Shown: in pieces, positions 24,678 through 35,237 of the stretch
How the letters are laid out: each line of letters opens with the position of its first letter
How positions within the stretch are numbered: position 1 is the first letter of the stretch
Assembly: GCA_021771755.1 (NCBI GenBank)
Contig: JAETOL010000031.1
Location: 1-40,092 of the forward strand
Direction: 5' to 3'
DNA from: Lachnospiraceae bacterium
GTDB lineage: Bacteria; Bacillota; Clostridia; Lachnospirales; Lachnospiraceae
DNA: 40,092 bases
The notes under the pieces: model-generated
Database searches by the model: none
What the model saw: only the letters and a program-made list of their open reading frames with translations
What the model was told of the DNA's origin: nothing
Position numbers and translations under genes: made by a program

Positions 24678-24706
24678 TTGATTTTGAATCGAAATTACGT
24701 TATATT
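24678..24706 (+). promoter_or_regulatory. Promoter of the aldose epimerase gene
   Basis: TTGATT (24678-24683), 17 bases, TATATT (24701-24706). The gene starts at 24733 after AAGGAG. It is divergent from the transporter promoter, with the TTCGGAA repeats in between. Confidence 0.65.
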
Positions 24707-24732
24707 TAGTGAAAAAACAAGGAGTATTTATC

Positions 24733-25776
24733 ATGAACATTATTTTTTTGCACCGGTCTGCACAATATACTCTCTTATCTCTCACCTGTAAAGATTCTTT
24801 TCAGGTAACGCTTAATTCCATCGGCGCTTCTATCCGTTCTGTCGGATATACAGATTCCGCAGATAAATTTAAAAATATTGCTTTTTCATTTGCCTCTGAC
24901 TCCGACTATACCGGAAACCCTCTGTATGCAGGCGCTACTCTTGCTCCCTGTGCCGGAAGAATCTCCGGAGGATTGCTTTCTTTACCTGAAAAAAACTATT
25001 CCCTTACCAGAAATGAAAAGAACAGGCATTGCCTGCATAGCGGTATTCATAGTGTTTCCTTTATAAACTGGACTCTTGTTTCCATCCGGGAAAAGGATAC
25101 CAGTGCCGAAGTGCTTTTTCAATGTACTCTTCCGGACGGATGTGACGGTTTTCCGGGGAATCGGACTTTTTCTGTTTCTTACCTGTTAAATGGAGCCCAT
25201 GAGCTTACAGTCAGATATCGTGCGGTCTCTGATAAAACATCTTATTTTAATATAAGCAATCATTCTTATTTTAATTTATCCGGGAATTTTGAAGAAAGTG
25301 TTTATGACCATCTGCTTCAGATCCATGCAGATTCCTATATATATAATGATGATGAATTTATCCCTGAAGGTATTGCTCCTGTAGAAAACAGTCCTTTTGA
25401 TTTTCGTAAGCCTGTTTCTCTGACCCGGCAAATGAAGGCTTTTCCGGATCATCCCCAGCTTACAGTCAGCCGTGGATATAATCACGCCTTTCTTTTAAAT
25501 AAAAACAACGAGCTTCCTCAACTGGTCTTTGCCAGCCCTGACAACGCCCAAAAGCTTTTTGTTTCTTCGGATGCTCCCTGCGTAGTTGTATATTCGGGAG
25601 GTTTTATCGAAAGCGGGCTCCGTCTTGCCGGAAATCAGATTTCCTGCCCCGACTGTGCTGCCGCCTTTGAATTTCAGGATTATCCTGATGCTCCCGGCAA
25701 TCACGGATTTCCGTTTCACTATACAGAAGCCGGAAAAGAATGGACAAGATACCTTCGATATACCTTTGTTATTTAG
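24733..25776 (+). CDS. Aldose 1-epimerase (mutarotase)
   Basis: A 347-residue cytoplasmic enzyme interconverting the alpha and beta forms of an aldose. Catalytic and binding landmarks are CLHSGIHSVSF (first histidine, near 110), FNISNHSYFNLSG (second histidine, near 175) and the C-terminal glutamate in AAFEFQDYPDAPGNHG (near 315). The start is at MNIIFLHR because AAGGAG lies 8 bases upstream; an ATG 24 bases earlier has no site. It is divergent from the sugar transporter and probably prepares the imported sugar for the next enzyme; no kinase or isomerase for it is in view. Confidence 0.88.
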   Translation: MNIIFLHRSAQYTLLSLTCKDSFQVTLNSIGASIRSVGYTDSADKFKNIAFSFASDSDYTGNPLYAGATLAPCAGRISGGLLSLPEKNYSLTRNEKNRHCLHSGIHSVSFINWTLVSIREKDTSAEVLFQCTLPDGCDGFPGNRTFSVSYLLNGAHELTVRYRAVSDKTSYFNISNHSYFNLSGNFEESVYDHLLQIHADSYIYNDDEFIPEGIAPVENSPFDFRKPVSLTRQMKAFPDHPQLTVSRGYNHAFLLNKNNELPQLVFASPDNAQKLFVSSDAPCVVVYSGGFIESGLRLAGNQISCPDCAAAFEFQDYPDAPGNHGFPFHYTEAGKEWTRYLRYTFVI

Positions 25777-25834
25777 CAGACTCTGATAAAAATACATAAA
25801 CTCATAAATTTTTTAAAAAATTTCAAAAAAACAT

Positions 25835-25863
25835 TTGACAACTACAATTCTATATGCTATCAT
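25835..25863 (+). promoter_or_regulatory. Promoter of tRNA-Gly
   Basis: TTGACA (25835-25840), 17 bases, TATCAT (25858-25863), about 45 bases before the tRNA. Confidence 0.7.
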
Positions 25864-25909
25864 ATGTTTTGTCGATGAGGGAAACACCTCAGAGAAAACA
25901 ACAGAACAT

Positions 25910-25982
25910 GCGATAGTGGCGTAGTTGGTAACGCGCGACCTTGCCAAGGTCGAGACCGCGGGTTCGAGCCCCGTCTATCGCT
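25910..25982 (+). tRNA. tRNA-Gly, anticodon GCC
   Basis: A complete 73-base cloverleaf: acceptor GCGATAG/CTATCGC, D stem GCGT/ACGC, anticodon stem CGACC/GGTCG with loop TTGCCAA (anticodon GCC), five-base variable loop, T stem GCGGG/CCCGT with loop TTCGAGC. CCA is not encoded. It stands alone with its own promoter and terminator. Confidence 0.96.
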
Positions 25983-25988
25983 CTTAAG

Positions 25989-26018
25989 ACCAGAACAGTT
26001 TTTGTTCTGGTTTTTTTT
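25989..26018 (+). terminator. Terminator after tRNA-Gly
   Basis: CCAGAACA (25990-25997) pairs with TGTTCTGG (26003-26010), followed by eight T residues. Confidence 0.92.
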
Positions 26019-26061
26019 TATATATGTATCATGGCAAAAATTTTCATTACGGAATCTGTTA

Positions 26062-27330
26062 TCATCCCAGTGTCATAAATGCATATCTGAAAATAAACAC
26101 GATGGAAATGATCCAGGTCAGAACCTTTACGTCTGATGCTTTTGCAGTAAAAAGCTTAATCAGACAATACATGATCAGTCCAACAGCCACACCGTTTGCG
26201 ATAGAATAAGTAAATGGCATAAATACCACTGTACAGAATGCAGGAAGGGCGATTGTCATATCGCTGAAATCAATGTCCTTGATATTGCTGAGCATCAGGA
26301 TTCCCACAAAAATCAGCGCCGGTGCAGTTGCCGCTCCCGGTACGATACCTACGATCGGAGCAAAGATAATAGATGCCAGAAACAGAACTGCTGTGACCAG
26401 ACTGGTCATTCCGGACTGTTTCGCAGCGCCCATCAAAGTTCCGATAGAGTCAAACATATTTACAAGTGAAAAGCTGATTACCAGCATAACGACTGTCAGA
26501 ATCGTATCTACAGGATTTTTTCCGGAAAACATTCCGCCAAAGTCCATTTTCAAAAAAGATACTTCTGCAAAATCATGGAATTTCGCACCAATATTCATAT
26601 CAAATGCAGACAGCTTGGTTACTCCCAGAGGAATTCCTACGATCGTAGCCGCTGCGATACCATATAAAATAGAACCTTTTACATTACGGGAATGAAGTAC
26701 ACCGATTACAATCAGTCCCACCAGAGCAACCAGAGCTCCACAGATCAAGGTTACGTTTCCGTCTTCACTTCTCCACTGGGAAAAATCCACCATGCTGACC
26801 AGGGTTGCCTGATTTCCTACTACAAGTCCGGCATTTTTCAGTCCGATGATGGTGATAAACAAGCCTATTCCCGGGGTAATCGCCATCTTTACCGCATCCG
26901 GTATAGACCGGATAATCGCTTCTCTCAGCCCTACCGCTGTTATAACAATAAAGAAAATACCGGAAATAAATACAATAACAAGGGCTTCGTTATAAGTATA
27001 GCCCATTCCCAGTACAACCGTGTATGCAAAAAATGCATTCAGTCCCATTCCGGGTGCCTGGGCAAAAGGAACCTTCGCATACAGCGCACAAAGAATCGTT
27101 CCGATAAAAGCACCGATACATGTTCCGATAAATACACCATTTGAGATTTTCTCTGCCATTGCTGCGTCGCCCATGATCATATATGGGTCTGCAAGAATCT
27201 GCGGATTTAAAATCAGAATATATGCAATCGTGATAAAAGTTGTTACACCTGCCAGTATCTCAATCCGCATCGTAGGGCCATTTTTTGAAATTCCAAAAAA
27301 ACGTTCAAAAAATCCATCCTTTTTTTCCAT
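26062..27330 (-). CDS. NCS2-family purine permease (AzgA/PbuG-like)
   Basis: A 422-residue transporter of hypoxanthine, guanine or adenine with about 12-13 membrane segments. The AzgA-type signatures are FFGISKNGPTMRIEILAGVTTF-like opening residues, PFAQAPGMGLNAFFAYTVV near 90, MAITPGIGLFITIIGLKNAG near 150 and SLVNMFDSIGTLMGAAKQSG near 290. AGAGAGG is about 11-12 bases before ATG, a long spacing. A purine riboswitch with a terminator lies about 165-250 bases upstream, confirming a purine link. The 160 bases between riboswitch and gene contain one six-bp GC hairpin (27413-27431) and otherwise nothing recognised. Confidence 0.92.
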   Translation of the reverse strand: MEKKDGFFERFFGISKNGPTMRIEILAGVTTFITIAYILILNPQILADPYMIMGDAAMAEKISNGVFIGTCIGAFIGTILCALYAKVPFAQAPGMGLNAFFAYTVVLGMGYTYNEALVIVFISGIFFIVITAVGLREAIIRSIPDAVKMAITPGIGLFITIIGLKNAGLVVGNQATLVSMVDFSQWRSEDGNVTLICGALVALVGLIVIGVLHSRNVKGSILYGIAAATIVGIPLGVTKLSAFDMNIGAKFHDFAEVSFLKMDFGGMFSGKNPVDTILTVVMLVISFSLVNMFDSIGTLMGAAKQSGMTSLVTAVLFLASIIFAPIVGIVPGAATAPALIFVGILMLSNIKDIDFSDMTIALPAFCTVVFMPFTYSIANGVAVGLIMYCLIKLFTAKASDVKVLTWIISIVFIFRYAFMTLG

Positions 27331-27491
27331 TACTACATAGTCCTCTCTCTCAAAAAATTTCTGCTGCCTTGTGTTTTTGAATCCTTCTGCTGTTCACAGA
27401 CAGATCAATTACAAAGCCCGGCCGCGGCTTTTTCAGGGAGGCTGCTCTTTCCTTTAAATCTTTTTGATTCAAATGAGAATTTTCAGACAAT

Positions 27492-27580
27492 AAAAAAAGA
27501 GTGACCACACAAGATTATGTAGTCAACTCTTTACGGTAGTTGGTAGAAACACTGGGCCAATCCCCAGCATATACATAATT
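27492..27580 (-). promoter_or_regulatory. Purine riboswitch, guanine-type pyrimidine, with overlapping terminator
   Basis: On the minus strand P1 is TTATGTA (27578-27572) with TACATAA (27521-27515). P2 is CTGGG/CCCAG with loop GATTGG. The joining segment holds TTTCTACC, and P3 is capped by CCGTAAA, whose CC can pair with the GG of the first loop. The specificity base (position 74 of xpt numbering) is C, in GACTACAT, predicting guanine or hypoxanthine. Unlike the consensus, the first loop is one base short and the J1/2 strand reads TATG instead of TAAT. The terminator (27532-27496, stem AAAGAG/CTCTTT plus GACTACA/TGTGGTC, then T run 27498-27492) uses the 3' strands of P3 and P1. A weak promoter (TAGACC 27634-27629, 16 bases, TAAAAT 27612-27607) precedes it. 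Confidence 0.85.
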
Positions 27581-27727
27581 AGCAGTGCTATATTCAGCTA
27601 AAAAATATTTTAGCATAAAAATATTTTTGGTCTATTGATGAAGTCCACAATTTTTTTGCTGTTATTTATGCACTATTACCAATTATTTTCACTCATATTC
27701 ACTTTTTTATTGATTTTGTATATTTTT

Positions 27728-28912
27728 TTAATGATGGAACAGTCTGATTCCCGTAAATGCCATTGCCATTCCATACTTATTACAGGTTGCGATCACATCC
27801 TCATCTCTAACAGATCCGCCCGGCTGTGCAATATATTTCACACCACTCTTATGGGCTCTTTCAATATTATCACTGAACGGGAAGAACGCATCCGATCCCA
27901 GAGTTACCTCGGTAAGCTGATCCAGCCATGCACGTTTTGCCTCTCTTGTAAACACCTCCGGCTTCTCTGTAAAAATCCGTTCCCATGCACCGTCTGCAAG
28001 GACATCCATGTATTCCTCGCCAATGTATACGTCAATAGCATTGTCTCTCTCTGCACGGCTGATTCCCTCTTTAAATGGAAGATTCAGAACCTGCGGACTC
28101 TGACGGAGAAACCAGTTGTCAGCCTTCTGTCCGGCCAGTCTGGTACAGTGTACACGGGACTGCTGTCCGGCGCCTACACCAATGGCCTGTCCGTCCTTTA
28201 CAAAGCATACAGAGTTAGACTGTGTATATTTCAGGACGATCAGAGCAATCTTCATATCTCGTTTCGCTTCCTCAGAAAGCGCTTTATTTTCTGTTACCAT
28301 GTTCGAGATCAGTTCGTCATTGATCTCAAGCTCCTGTCTTCCCTGCTCGAAGGTCACACCAAATACTTCCTTATGCTCTAACGGAGCCGGAACAAAATCC
28401 GGATCGATCTGGATCACATTATAATTGCCTTTCTTTTTGGCTTTCAGGATTTCCAGAGCCTCCTCTGTATAGCCAGGCGCGATCACACCATCAGAAACCT
28501 CTCTCTTGATCAGAAGAGCGGTGTCCTTATCACATACATCTGAAAGGGAGATAAAATCTCCAAAAGAAGACATACGGTCAGCGCCTCTTGCTCTTGCATA
28601 CGCACATGCAATCGGAGAAAACTCTTTCCAGTTCATATCATCTACCCAGTAGATCTTTGCAAGTGTTTCGCTGAGAGGAAGCCCTACAGAAGCACCTGCA
28701 GGAGAAACATGTTTAAAAGAAGTAGCGGCTGCAAGTCCGGTTGCTTTTTTCAGGTCTCTTACCAGCTGCCATCCGTTAAATGCATCCAGAAAATTGATAT
28801 ATCCCGGTCTGCCGGAAAGCACTTTAATCGGAAGCTCACTTCCGTCATTCATAAAGATCCTGGACGGCTTCTGATTTGGGTTACATCCGTATTTTAACTG
28901 TAATTCGTTCAT
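27728..28912 (-). CDS. purH: AICAR formyltransferase, stand-alone
   Basis: A 394-residue enzyme transferring a formyl group from 10-formyl-tetrahydrofolate to AICAR, the ninth step of IMP synthesis. It contains only the AICARFT half of PurH: FKHVSPAGASVGLPL near 70, ARARGADRMSSFGDFISLSDVCD near 110, VLKYTQSNSVCFVKDGQAIGVGAGQQSR near 230 in shorter blocks, and SDAFFPFSDNIERAH near 340. The MGS-like IMP cyclohydrolase half is absent and is supplied by the next gene upstream. The start is set at MNELQLKYG, where GGAGG is 9 bases before ATG; the ATG nine bases earlier touches that site. It shares the ZTP-controlled transcript. Confidence 0.94.
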   Translation of the reverse strand: MNELQLKYGCNPNQKPSRIFMNDGSELPIKVLSGRPGYINFLDAFNGWQLVRDLKKATGLAAATSFKHVSPAGASVGLPLSETLAKIYWVDDMNWKEFSPIACAYARARGADRMSSFGDFISLSDVCDKDTALLIKREVSDGVIAPGYTEEALEILKAKKKGNYNVIQIDPDFVPAPLEHKEVFGVTFEQGRQELEINDELISNMVTENKALSEEAKRDMKIALIVLKYTQSNSVCFVKDGQAIGVGAGQQSRVHCTRLAGQKADNWFLRQSPQVLNLPFKEGISRAERDNAIDVYIGEEYMDVLADGAWERIFTEKPEVFTREAKRAWLDQLTEVTLGSDAFFPFSDNIERAHKSGVKYIAQPGGSVRDEDVIATCNKYGMAMAFTGIRLFHH

Positions 28913-28926
28913 TGCCTGCATCCTCC

Positions 28927-29640
28927 TTATTTGTTTTTATTTACAATTGCAGTTTCATATTCTCCGGTAGCAATATCAATGTAGCGTACAAAAAGGGAAA
29001 CCTTATTTTCTTCGTTCAGGCTGTTCCACAGAAGGTCTGTAAACTCCTTCATATCATCCGGAATACTTACCAGCTTAGGCTCTCCTTCAAAGCTCGGAAG
29101 CGGATTTCCGTCACATTTATAAGTATGGATAAAGCGTCCTTCTCCTGCTGCTGCTTTTTCATAAGCATAGGTATAACGGAGACATGCATCCGGATTTCCG
29201 TTATTGCTTTTCAGAATAGACATTGCATAGCTGTAATTTCCATTTTCAATGTGCATGACACCGGAAATACGAGGTGTATAGTTGGGTCCGTCCGGCTCAA
29301 ATTCGCGGCATCTTAATGACTGTTCAAAGGTCATCTGTTTATCCATGCCTTCGTAAATGGTATCTGTCTGGTCACCGTTTGTCACAATTGTTTTATTTCC
29401 AAGGACACGAACCGGAGCATAAATGATCAGGCTTGGGTCAGTCAGCTTGGATGGGTCAAACGCCTGTGTGCGGATTCCCTCTCCTTCTGTTACAAATACG
29501 CGATTTCTGCTGTTCTCGCTTCTTCCCATGATAAAGTAAGCTGCTACTGCTTTTGTTCCATCAGCGGTGCGGCCCAGGATAATTCCTCTTCCCGGATAAG
29601 AATTGTTTTTCAGTTCATTTTCCAGTGATATCATTTCCAT
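28927..29640 (-). CDS. purO: IMP cyclohydrolase, archaeal PurO type
   Basis: A 237-residue protein of the IMP_cyclohyd family first known from archaea. It closes the ring of formyl-AICAR to make IMP. Visible are NNSYPGRGIILGRTADG at the start, AAYFIMGRSENSRNRVF near 35, and GPNYTPRISG and RYTYAYEKAAAGEG further on. It replaces the N-terminal domain of ordinary bacterial PurH, and its partner formyltransferase follows 14 bases downstream. GGAG is 8 bases before ATG. Transcription starts from its own promoter with a ZTP riboswitch in the leader, so the pair is induced when the intermediate ZMP/ZTP accumulates. Confidence 0.88.
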   Translation of the reverse strand: MEMISLENELKNNSYPGRGIILGRTADGTKAVAAYFIMGRSENSRNRVFVTEGEGIRTQAFDPSKLTDPSLIIYAPVRVLGNKTIVTNGDQTDTIYEGMDKQMTFEQSLRCREFEPDGPNYTPRISGVMHIENGNYSYAMSILKSNNGNPDACLRYTYAYEKAAAGEGRFIHTYKCDGNPLPSFEGEPKLVSIPDDMKEFTDLLWNSLNEENKVSLFVRYIDIATGEYETAIVNKNK

Positions 29641-29694
29641 CGTCTGATCTCCTTTTTCTTGGTAGAAATTCTCTTTTTGTAATAAACATCCTAG

Positions 29695-29811
29695 CTCTGA
29701 AACGCAAACAGACCGCCTGGGTAGTCTGTATCTCAGGCTGCCCAGGCGGTCGGCTAAACACTTACTGCACTCCCCACAGGTAAATCCTGCTTTCCGCCAG
29801 TCATACAGTCG
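29695..29811 (-). promoter_or_regulatory. ZTP (pfl) riboswitch with terminator platform
   Basis: The minus-strand leader carries the ZTP-riboswitch hallmarks: TGACTGGCGGAA (29803-29792), a small hairpin GCAGG/CCTGT, GGGGAGTGCAG, and the second conserved block GCCGACCGCCTGGGCAG (29754-29738). Downstream, the same GACCGCCTGGGCAG strand pairs with CTACCCAGGCGGTC (29724-29711) in a 14-bp hairpin followed by TGTTTGCGTTT. Ligand binding and this hairpin are therefore mutually exclusive, giving ligand-dependent ON control of purO-purH, as known for the class. Confidence 0.92.
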
Positions 29812-29819
29812 TTATTATT

Positions 29820-29848
29820 AATATATAATACTTCTTTTTATTTTTCAA
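29820..29848 (-). promoter_or_regulatory. Promoter of purO-purH
   Basis: Minus-strand TTGAAA (29848-29843), 17 bases, TATATT (29825-29820). Transcription would start near 29813, at the first bases of the ZTP aptamer. It lies just after the guaB stop codon. Confidence 0.75.
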
Positions 29849-29863
29849 GAGGAAAAACTCTTT

Positions 29864-31354
<1,491 letters not shown>

Positions 31355-31370
31355 TTAAAGTTTGTTTCAT

Positions 31371-31399
31371 AGTGTAGCAAAAAACAAATAAGGTGTCAA
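31371..31399 (-). promoter_or_regulatory. guaB promoter
   Basis: Minus-strand TTGACA (31399-31394), 17 bases, TACACT (31376-31371). The -35 box contains the stop codon of the upstream membrane protein gene. Confidence 0.78.
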
Positions 31400-31899
31400 T
31401 CCAAAAAAACTTTGCTGGGTGCTGAATTTTTTATAGCATTTGCCATAGTGTCATCCGGTTCAATGATCACTTTACAGGCAGCTCCCGCATCACGGATGAT
31501 TACAGCAAATCTCTTATGCTCCGGATTTCCTGAAGAATAATCCAGAATCTTCATCTTCTGATTTCCATTATAATAGTCCATACGATGGGAATTAAGAGGG
31601 GCAACCAGATCTGCCTCTGTAATATTCAGAGATTTCACTCTTTTTCTTTTGGATTTTGACATGATCATATCAATGTCCAGTTCTCCATTCACAAACAGAT
31701 ATTCATACTCCAGATCTGTTTTCGGAATGATGAAATAACAGGCGATGCCAAAACCGATTGCCACCAGAAAGATAAGAGGGCTGACAAAAAGTCCTGCTGC
31801 AACAGCCACTACTGTAAGAGCAATGAGCCCGTATTTGATCATGGCATCCTTAAATGTGGATTCCTTTTTTACAAGGAATTCCGAGTACAGTTCACTCAT
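31396..31899 (-). CDS. Small membrane protein of unknown function (DUF6106-like)
   Basis: A 167-residue protein. After about 20 residues come two closely spaced membrane segments (about 24-59, YGLIALTVVAVAAGLF and PLIFLVAIGFGIACYFII), then a cytoplasmic or extracellular soluble domain with ELDIDMIMSKSKRKRVKSL near 75 and IEPDDTMANAIKNSAP near the end. It resembles the DUF6106 proteins common in Clostridia; no function is known. AAGGAG is about 8 bases before ATG. It sits between groEL and guaB with no obvious functional tie. Confidence 0.75.
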   Translation of the reverse strand: MSELYSEFLVKKESTFKDAMIKYGLIALTVVAVAAGLFVSPLIFLVAIGFGIACYFIIPKTDLEYEYLFVNGELDIDMIMSKSKRKRVKSLNITEADLVAPLNSHRMDYYNGNQKMKILDYSSGNPEHKRFAVIIRDAGAACKVIIEPDDTMANAIKNSAPSKVFLD

Positions 31900-31956
31900 A
31901 ATTCACACTCCTTACGAGACTTCGCTCGTGTTTTTTGATAATAAGGTTATTCTAAC

Positions 31957-31996
31957 ACAAAAAGGAATCAACGTCTATGACGCCGATTCCTTTTTT
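31957..31996 (-). terminator. Terminator of the groESL operon
   Basis: GGAATC (31964-31969) pairs with GATTCC (31985-31990), with an inner CGTC/GACG stem and flanking A5/T6 runs that extend the stem. It follows the groEL stop at 32009. Confidence 0.83.
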
Positions 31997-32008
31997 ATAA
32001 AATATTAA

Positions 32009-33655
<1,647 letters not shown>

Positions 33656-33689
33656 TTATCATTTACCATGCTGTCAGGAAATCTCTGTT

Positions 33690-33977
<288 letters not shown>

Positions 33978-34013
33978 CTATTTCCTCCTTTAAATATCAG
34001 TCCTGTCTCGTTG

Positions 34014-34080
34014 CTAGCACTCATTTCGCTCGAGTGCTAATCACTGTCCTTATATTATTGAATTGTGGTGTTTTCTGCAA
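34014..34080 (-). promoter_or_regulatory. groESL promoter with CIRCE operator
   Basis: CIRCE, the HrcA operator: CTAGCACTC (34014-34022), nine bases, GAGTGCTAA (34032-34040), one base off the TTAGCACTC consensus. Upstream on the minus strand is TTGCAG (34080-34075), 17 bases, TAATAT (34057-34052). HrcA should repress until heat stress; hrcA itself is outside the window. Confidence 0.93.
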
Positions 34081-34248
34081 CTCTTTTTACGGTTGTAAAT
34101 TAAAATATATTCTTTTTATATCTTTTATTTTCTTTTATTTTCTCTTGTTTTCTTATCTTCTTATTTTTTATATATCAAATTTCTGTTTGGCTGTTCTCTG
34201 CATCGTCTGTGGAGAATAAAAAAGCGGACGAATCTACTGCTTTCCTAA

Positions 34249-34279
34249 CAAAAAAACAGAAGCGGTCATCCGCTCCTGT
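34249..34279 (-). terminator. Terminator of codY
   Basis: On the minus strand a perfect 10-bp stem (with one G-T pair) ACAGGAGCGG/CCGCTTCTGT and loop ATGA (34279-34256), then seven T residues. Confidence 0.9.
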
Positions 34280-34291
34280 TTCATTTATATC

Positions 34292-35077
34292 TTATGCTTT
34301 TTTGTTTCTCTGTGCTTTGATCTCTTCCAGTTCATCAAAGATCACTTCATTCAGAACTTTAATATAAGTTCCTTTCATTCCGGAAGAACGGGATTCGATC
34401 ACTCCTGCACTTTCAAATTTACGAAGTGCATTTACGATAACAGATCTGGTGATGCCAACACGATCCGCGATCTTGCTTGCTACGAGGATACCTTCTTCTC
34501 CATCCAGCTCGTCAAAAATATGGATGATCGCTTCCAGTTCTGAGAAAGATAAGGTGTTAAACGCTGATTTGACCACCTGCTGTTTTCTGTCTTCTTCTGC
34601 ATTCTCTTCGTGTACGGCACGCATCATTTCCAGACCCACAACGGTAGTTCCATATTCACTTACAATGATATCCTCAATATCATAAGGCTTATCATTGCGG
34701 TACATAAATACAGTTCCCAGACGTTCTCCTGCAATGTCAATAGGATTGATGATTCCCTGACATCTGCTGTCCACATGCTCAAAACCAAGAGTCTGAAGGT
34801 TCACGTTTTCCTTTGTTGATAATACGCCTAAAAATCTCTCATTCAGCAAAGTGTCCACATGACCGCCAACCTTGTCCTCGATCAGCTCCGTAATTTCTTC
34901 TACACCCGGACATAAACTGACGCCTAACACTTTTCCTTTTTTGCTCAGCACCAGTATATTGGAACTCAGTGTCTCCATCAATACCTGACAAATATCATTG
35001 AATACCACTTTGCTGGAGCTGCTGTTGTGCAAAAGTTTATTGATTTTCCTAGTTCTGTCTAACAACTGAACGCTCAT
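34292..35077 (-). CDS. codY: Global regulator CodY
   Basis: A 261-residue GTP- and branched-chain amino acid-responsive repressor of nutrient-limitation genes. The N-terminal GAF domain (about 1-155) starts LLDRTRKINKLLH. The winged helix at the C-terminus contains ASKIADRVGITRSVIVNALRK followed by FESAGVIESRSSGMKGTYIKV, close to the canonical CodY reading head. GGAGG precedes the start. It has its own promoter (35135-35163); a weak CodY-box-like sequence (TTCTGAAAAT, about 35198-35207, 11 of 15 positions by eye) lies 30 bases further upstream, so autoregulation is possible but unproven. It senses GTP, the product line of guaB nearby. Confidence 0.96.
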   Translation of the reverse strand: MSVQLLDRTRKINKLLHNSSSSKVVFNDICQVLMETLSSNILVLSKKGKVLGVSLCPGVEEITELIEDKVGGHVDTLLNERFLGVLSTKENVNLQTLGFEHVDSRCQGIINPIDIAGERLGTVFMYRNDKPYDIEDIIVSEYGTTVVGLEMMRAVHEENAEEDRKQQVVKSAFNTLSFSELEAIIHIFDELDGEEGILVASKIADRVGITRSVIVNALRKFESAGVIESRSSGMKGTYIKVLNEVIFDELEEIKAQRNKKA

Positions 35078-35134
35078 ACTGGCCTCCTTTTCTTTCTTCT
35101 CTCGTATTTTCTGCTCATTTTTCCTGCTGTTTTT

Positions 35135-35163
35135 ATATTACACGTTTTTTTTCAAAATTACAA
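35135..35163 (-). promoter_or_regulatory. codY promoter
   Basis: Minus-strand TTGTAA (35163-35158), 17 bases, TAATAT (35140-35135), about 58 bases before the start codon. Confidence 0.65.
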
Positions 35164-35237
35164 GACATTTTTATGTTTTTTCGATTTTGCCTGCCTATTC
35201 TGAAAATATTTTTAATTGCAAAATATTGTGAAACTTC

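Noticed and set aside
27597-27614. AT-rich hairpin as terminator of purH
   Set aside because: The stem is only seven A-T-rich pairs and no T run follows on the minus strand; it overlaps the likely riboswitch promoter instead.
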